64,000 nucleotides of DNA from Sorex araneus (Eukaryota > Chordata > Mammalia > Eulipotyphla > Soricidae), in contig NC_073313.1 in the NCBI RefSeq assembly GCF_027595985.1, positions 106,101,052 to 106,165,051 on the forward strand, given 5' to 3'. Each line of letters opens with the position of its first letter. Within the stretch, counting starts at the first letter, position 1. Below, one piece after another: positions 59,686-64,000 of this stretch. Below the pieces are notes generated by a model. It did no database searches. It was not told where the DNA came from and worked only from the letters and a program-made list of their open reading frames with translations. A program made the translations under genes and the position numbers.

Positions 59686-59719
59686 TGTCTATGTCTGTCT
59701 ATGTGTGTGTGTGTGTGTG
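59651..59719 (+). repeat. (TG)n microsatellite, interrupted
   Basis: Twenty or more TG units, then 'tctgtctatgtctgtctatg' and a second TG run to 59719. Confidence 0.97.
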
Positions 59720-61321
59720 CTGTGTTGGGAAAACATAGTATTTCTCTTTAAAAGAATGGAATGTTAGTTCATCGTCCTATCTGGGGTAGATGCTGCGAAG
59801 GGTATTATTTATAAAACTATAAGTTATCTAGGCAGCGTATACATCATAAAAATACCCTATAATCCACCCTCTACAATTTTGTACTTTGTTAGAAACAGAA
59901 TACATAAATTTGCATAAAGGCTCTTTTTTTTATGTTCCCAGGGGAGAAGAAAGAAATTGGTTTTGGTCATCCCTGAAATACTAGGAAAAAATCATTAGCA
60001 TTCTCTCTGCTGCCGCTGGTTTATAAGCACAGCATATTTACAGGTGCTAGCAGCAGCAGTGGTTTCAAAAGGGGCTGGAGACAGAGCAAGTGTGGAATCT
60101 GAGAGCCCTGATCGAGAGCTGAAACCTACAGATTTGCTGCCTAGTCACATCTATAGATAGTCTTTATACTTATAACCCAAATTGTAATGGATAAAAAATG
60201 AGATTTTATGATAGATATTATATTTCATTATTTCCAAGCACAGGCTTTTGCTTTAGCTAGAAATGTTTTGAAGATAAGAAAGGGCGTCAGAAATATAACA
60301 TTTAAAAAATTATTTTAAAAGAGTGAGCTTCATGTCAGAAAATTTAGAAAATACTGAAAAATAATAACTTTAATAATTGCCCTGTCTTTATGGAGGTTTC
60401 TTTTTAGTAAATGGTAGATTTACAACGTTTGTAGATTTGTATCTTGTTATTTTCTGTTAACATGGGACCATGAAAATTTTTTATATAATTATGGATTGGT
60501 TCAAACATGGAAATGAAACAAAGTATTCCAAGCAGTTAATGTGTTTTAATAATGTATTTGGTCAATATTCAACATTTAGGTATTTATATCTGTTCCACTT
60601 TTTTACATATTATAAAAGGTTCTTCAGTGAACATCTTATATCTTTTATTTCATACTGGAAATTAGTAAATTAGAGTAAAAACTGAGGTGTGGAATTGCTG
60701 GATTAAAAGATATGACCATTTAAAAATAGTACATCTCTTTATCCCTTTACTACACAGATTGCCATAATTGATCATTCTTATATTTTTATTTGTATTTTTT
60801 AATTTTTTTCATTCTTATATTTTTAAAAATTACTGAAAATGCAGGTAAATGATACTTCACTTAATAAATGATAAAATGGAATATTTATATATTTGAAAAT
60901 GTATTATCTCCTTTAAATATATTTTAAGTCCTTTATCATATCTGTTAAGAGTTTTGGTGATTTTATTTCTTATATGGGACGTGTTTGCATAACAAAATAT
61001 TAGAAACTTGTTATATTTTATGCAATTTGTTTCCCATTAAATTGATGTACATTAGTGAAAAGTAACACATTTAAATGGGGTTTTCTTCTATTGTGAAATT
61101 TGGTGTGATAAAGTTTGGAGTACAGTTTAGAGGGAAATATTGACATAGACAAATGCCATGATCATTTCTAATCTTATTGTAAATTATTTCATATATTTAA
61201 GTTCATATGGTCCTTTAAAGAGAAAAGTAAGCTCTTTTTATGTCAGGTGTCTGGAAGAGAATATATAAAATTATTAAGCTGGGAACCACTGGGACTGATT
61301 AATGTTTGTGAAAAAATACAG

Positions 61322-61440
61322 AGACTATATTATTAAATTATATTTTAAAATATTATTATATTAATATTATATTAATGATTAATATTAATAATATAAAATA
61401 TTAATATTAATATAAATACTATTATATTAAAATACTAATT
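61322..61440. repeat. AT-only low-complexity tract
   Basis: About 120 bases of nearly pure A/T built from 'atattaat' and 'tattatatta' words, partly self-complementary. Confidence 0.85.
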
Positions 61441-63048
61441 ATTTGCACCAAAAATATATTATCTGGATGTGATAAAATTAGTGATATTGTGAGATGTTTC
61501 ATAGAGGTATTGGCTAATATTAGTACATGTCAAACAGGGAGAACACGTGACTAGAATATTTCCTTTATACAAGCCAATTTAAACTTCACTTTTAAAAGTT
61601 CTAAGATTTAAGCTCTCTTAAAGAGACCCATCATTACTGAATCGTACCAGATGCTGCAGATTGTCTGACATATATTTAAACTCTCTACTTCCTTGGACAA
61701 CTTAATGATATAGAGTAGTTGTTTAGTTTAGGTCAGGTTTCCATAGGCAAAATAAAGCAGAGGGACACTGCTGACATCTAGATAGTTCATGCAAAAAGTA
61801 GAGACTTTGTTTTTGGCCTAAACTCACCAGATGGTTTGTTTTACTACTCTATTCTCCTAAAATTCCTGCCTCTTAATTTTTGGAGTTCATACTTAGGACA
61901 TGTCATCTCCAAAAGTTATGCTTGATTTTGATATCCAGGTATAATTTTGGTAAATTTTGAACCCAAGATTCTCAAATATGTATTTTTAAACAACAGACAT
62001 GAAGTAACAAAACCTACACTATTATTTATTTTTTTCAGCTTTAAAAAGAGAAATTCAACTGTTTCAGCTGCTTTTTATACCTAAGTTATAGGGAAATGGA
62101 TAAACATAGTCACAGTATTTAAGTTGTTTCTATCGAATGAAGAAATATGCCCTATTGGATTTGTCTTTTAAGAGGAATTTCCTGTAAATTCTGTCTTAAG
62201 AAAGTAGTTGTTTGAATTGAGTAGTCAGTAGTAATATAAACACATCTGCTATTTCCTTCACATTAAAGATCTTAACATGTAGTAAAATAAAAATGGTTAA
62301 GTGTGAGTTTGCTTAGCTTAAAAACAAAATTATTGCATAAAATATGGAAACTTTTTCAAGAGAACAAATCCTGAGGGAAGAATAATCAATATAAAGCCTC
62401 TAATATTCTTCTTCAATACATTGTTTTTAAATTATTAAGTCTACAGTCTTTGTAAACTAATGTTCAATTATAAAATTATTAAAAGGTAGTGCTATCCCCT
62501 GTGAGTTAAAATGATGTTAGTGGTGATAATTTGTTCTGTGTTTGGACATAAATAAAATCATGCATGATAAATGCTGCTTTCTAAATTATGCAGGAATAAG
62601 AATGCTCTGTGATTTGTTGCTGTGGCTACTGTTTGAAGATGATAGCTTTGCATCTCAGCTTCCTTACTTCTGTGTTCCAAAACTGTGCTAAAACCACCAT
62701 GAAATGCCTGACTGCTACACATAGAGAAGGTCTGTCTGCTGCTTTTGTTTCCTTGCAGCCTGTTGCTAAATTAATTACAGAAAATACATGGTTAATTAGG
62801 CTCCAAAAGCGGTCCGGTTATCTTAGGAGTCAACTAAAATTAACTCAGTTAAAAATCCAGCATTTCTTCTCACCTTCAAAACATAAAAAACTTTAATTTG
62901 GAAATTAAGTAACTAAACACCTGAACAATGAAATCTAGCATATTTCATATGAAGTCCAATCATTTCACACCACTTATACTTTCTATCTTAGCATTAATGA
63001 ATAAAAATATACCTTACTTCCAGAAGCCATACTGTAGCCTTATTATTA

Positions 63049-63299
63049 TAGCAGTGTAGCACTGTCATCCCATTGTTCAGGGATTTGCTCGAGCAGGCAC
63101 CAGTAATGTCTCCATTGTGAAACTTGTTGTTACTGTTTTTGGCATATCGATTACACCACAGGTAGCTTGCCAGGCTCTGCCATGCAGGCGGGATACTCTC
63201 AGTAGCTTGCAGGGCTCTCCAAGAGGGACTGGGGAATTGAACCTGGTTCGGCCGCGTGCAAGGCAAATGCCCTACCCGCTCTGCTATCACTGCAGTCCT
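63049..63299 (-). mobile_element. SINE with RTE-derived body (SINE-R type), with TSD
   Basis: Complete reverse copy: 'gcagtgtagcactgtcatcc', 'tttttggcatatcgattac', 'gccgcgtgcaaggcaaatg', 'ctgctatcactgcagtcc'. It is bounded by the 12-bp repeat 'gccttattatta' at 63037-63048 and 63300-63311. Confidence 0.95.
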
Positions 63300-63311
63300 G
63301 CCTTATTATTA

Positions 63312-63581
63312 GTGTCAGTTAATTATTCATATTGCTTTGTCTTCAAAAATTAGTCTTTAATTTTGTAAATTAAGTACTCTTATTGCATTGTTAATCTTGG
63401 CATTTAAAATTATTTTAGGTTATAAGCATATGTTTGCTTAGAAAACTATCCTATTATATGTAATATTGAATATTGTATTTATCAGGTATTATTCTTGTCA
63501 TTGATTCTTTTTCTCAATTCCTCACCTGGCCCTACTAGAGTCAAATTGAACTATTTTTTTCTTTCTTTATTATCTTTTAGG
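63312..63581. other. Intergenic, no feature recognised
   Basis: AT-rich, nothing recognised. Confidence 0.5.
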
Positions 63582-63742
63582 TTTATGGACAACACCTGGC
63601 AGTGCTCAGGGGCTACTCCTGTTTCTGTGCTCAAGGGTCACTTCTGCTACCACTTAGAAAACCACATGAAGTGCCAGCGGTTTAGTCTGTGTCCTTGCCA
63701 CATGTAAGGAAAGTTTCTTAATCCCTGTTCTATTTCTCTCAT
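63582..63742 (-). mobile_element. SOR-type SINE, diverged
   Basis: Reverse copy: 'acacctggcagtgctcagg', 'ggctactcctgtttctgtg', 'aaaaccacatgaagtgcc' and a degraded head. Confidence 0.75.
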
Positions 63743-64000
63743 CCACTGAGACCTTTATTTTATTCACAGTAGCTATCCTGGTCCATGCACTAATAATCAA
63801 CTCTCCCAGCAAACTGAAGTGCTCTTATCCTGGGTTTACCCTACTTGAATTTCCATACTGGCAGCAGGATATTTTTCCCATATGTGTCACTATTGTCATG
63901 TTGTTCCCTGCAAAGGGTTCCAAACCTCTCGATCCCTTTCTTTGTTATATCAAAACTTAAACCCCGGTATATTAAATGCTTTCTTTCCAATTAACACTAC
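63743..64000. other. Intergenic, no feature recognised
   Basis: Single-copy-looking sequence to the window edge; nothing recognised. Confidence 0.5.

Larger units (their letters stand above)
58651..63036. other. 5' flank of IRS4, repeat-poor intergenic DNA
   Basis: No gene, SINE or recent L1 recognised. GC-rich to about 58930, then AT-rich. Contains the simple repeats listed separately and a TAATTA-rich patch at 62690-62890. Confidence 0.6.

Noticed and set aside
62609-62896. 95-codon open frame on the plus strand
   Set aside because: Starts with GTG, no family recognised and no flanking splice or promoter evidence. Treated as non-coding.
1-64000. tRNA genes suggested by A/B-box-like motifs
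   Set aside because: All the boxes lie in SINE heads and none folds into a complete tRNA with an acceptor stem. They are SINE promoters, not tRNA genes.
1-64000. CRISPR arrays, operons or other prokaryotic systems
   Set aside because: Sequence composition, L1/SINE content and IRS4 are mammalian. The only regular repeats are microsatellites and the 25-bp and 12-bp tandem arrays, without spacers.

Overview
The window is mammalian chromosomal DNA with one recognisable protein-coding gene, IRS4 (insulin receptor substrate 4), on the minus strand at 54029-57829. The rest is AT-rich intergenic DNA full of retrotransposons. The dominant SINE has a tRNA-like head (A-box-like 'tagcacagcgggtagg', B-box-like 'gggttcgaat') and a body ending 'gtgtgacccaaaaagcaaaa'. 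I recognise this as the SOR-type SINE of red-toothed shrews, so the source is probably Sorex. IRS4 is X-linked in mammals, so this is probably shrew X chromosome.

Layout. 1-3800: L1 remnants and a possible old LTR. 3820-7043: a broken RTE-clade LINE. 7100-40970: a dense repeat field holding about 25 SOR SINEs, six copies of a second SINE whose body comes from the RTE element, several L1 insertions (four with an inverted 5' part), a nested SINE/L1/L1 stack at 30575-32356, a 288-bp-arm inverted repeat at 34978-35684 and an ERV-like LTR. 41000-44640: almost repeat-free; it may hold the distal 3' exon of IRS4 (acceptor near 43873, polyA signal 41334-41329). 44807-45588: a tripartite retro-insertion made of a UBN2-like exon fragment, a 4 x 25 bp VNTR and an L1 3' end. 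46037-63048: about 17 kb around IRS4 with no recognisable SINE or recent L1. 57100-58650: CpG island and IRS4 promoter. 63049-64000: SINEs resume.

How the parts relate. IRS4 has an intronless coding region, with PH and PTB domains followed by a long tail carrying seven YxxM and two YVNI tyrosine motifs. Among the repeats the sequence supports partnerships: the second SINE carries pieces of both ends of the RTE LINE (suggesting RTE-driven mobilisation), while the SOR SINE and the UBN2 chimera have A-rich tails and 11-19 bp target-site duplications (suggesting L1-driven mobilisation). Repeat calls rest on similarity among copies inside the window and on remembered family features. No database search was run.
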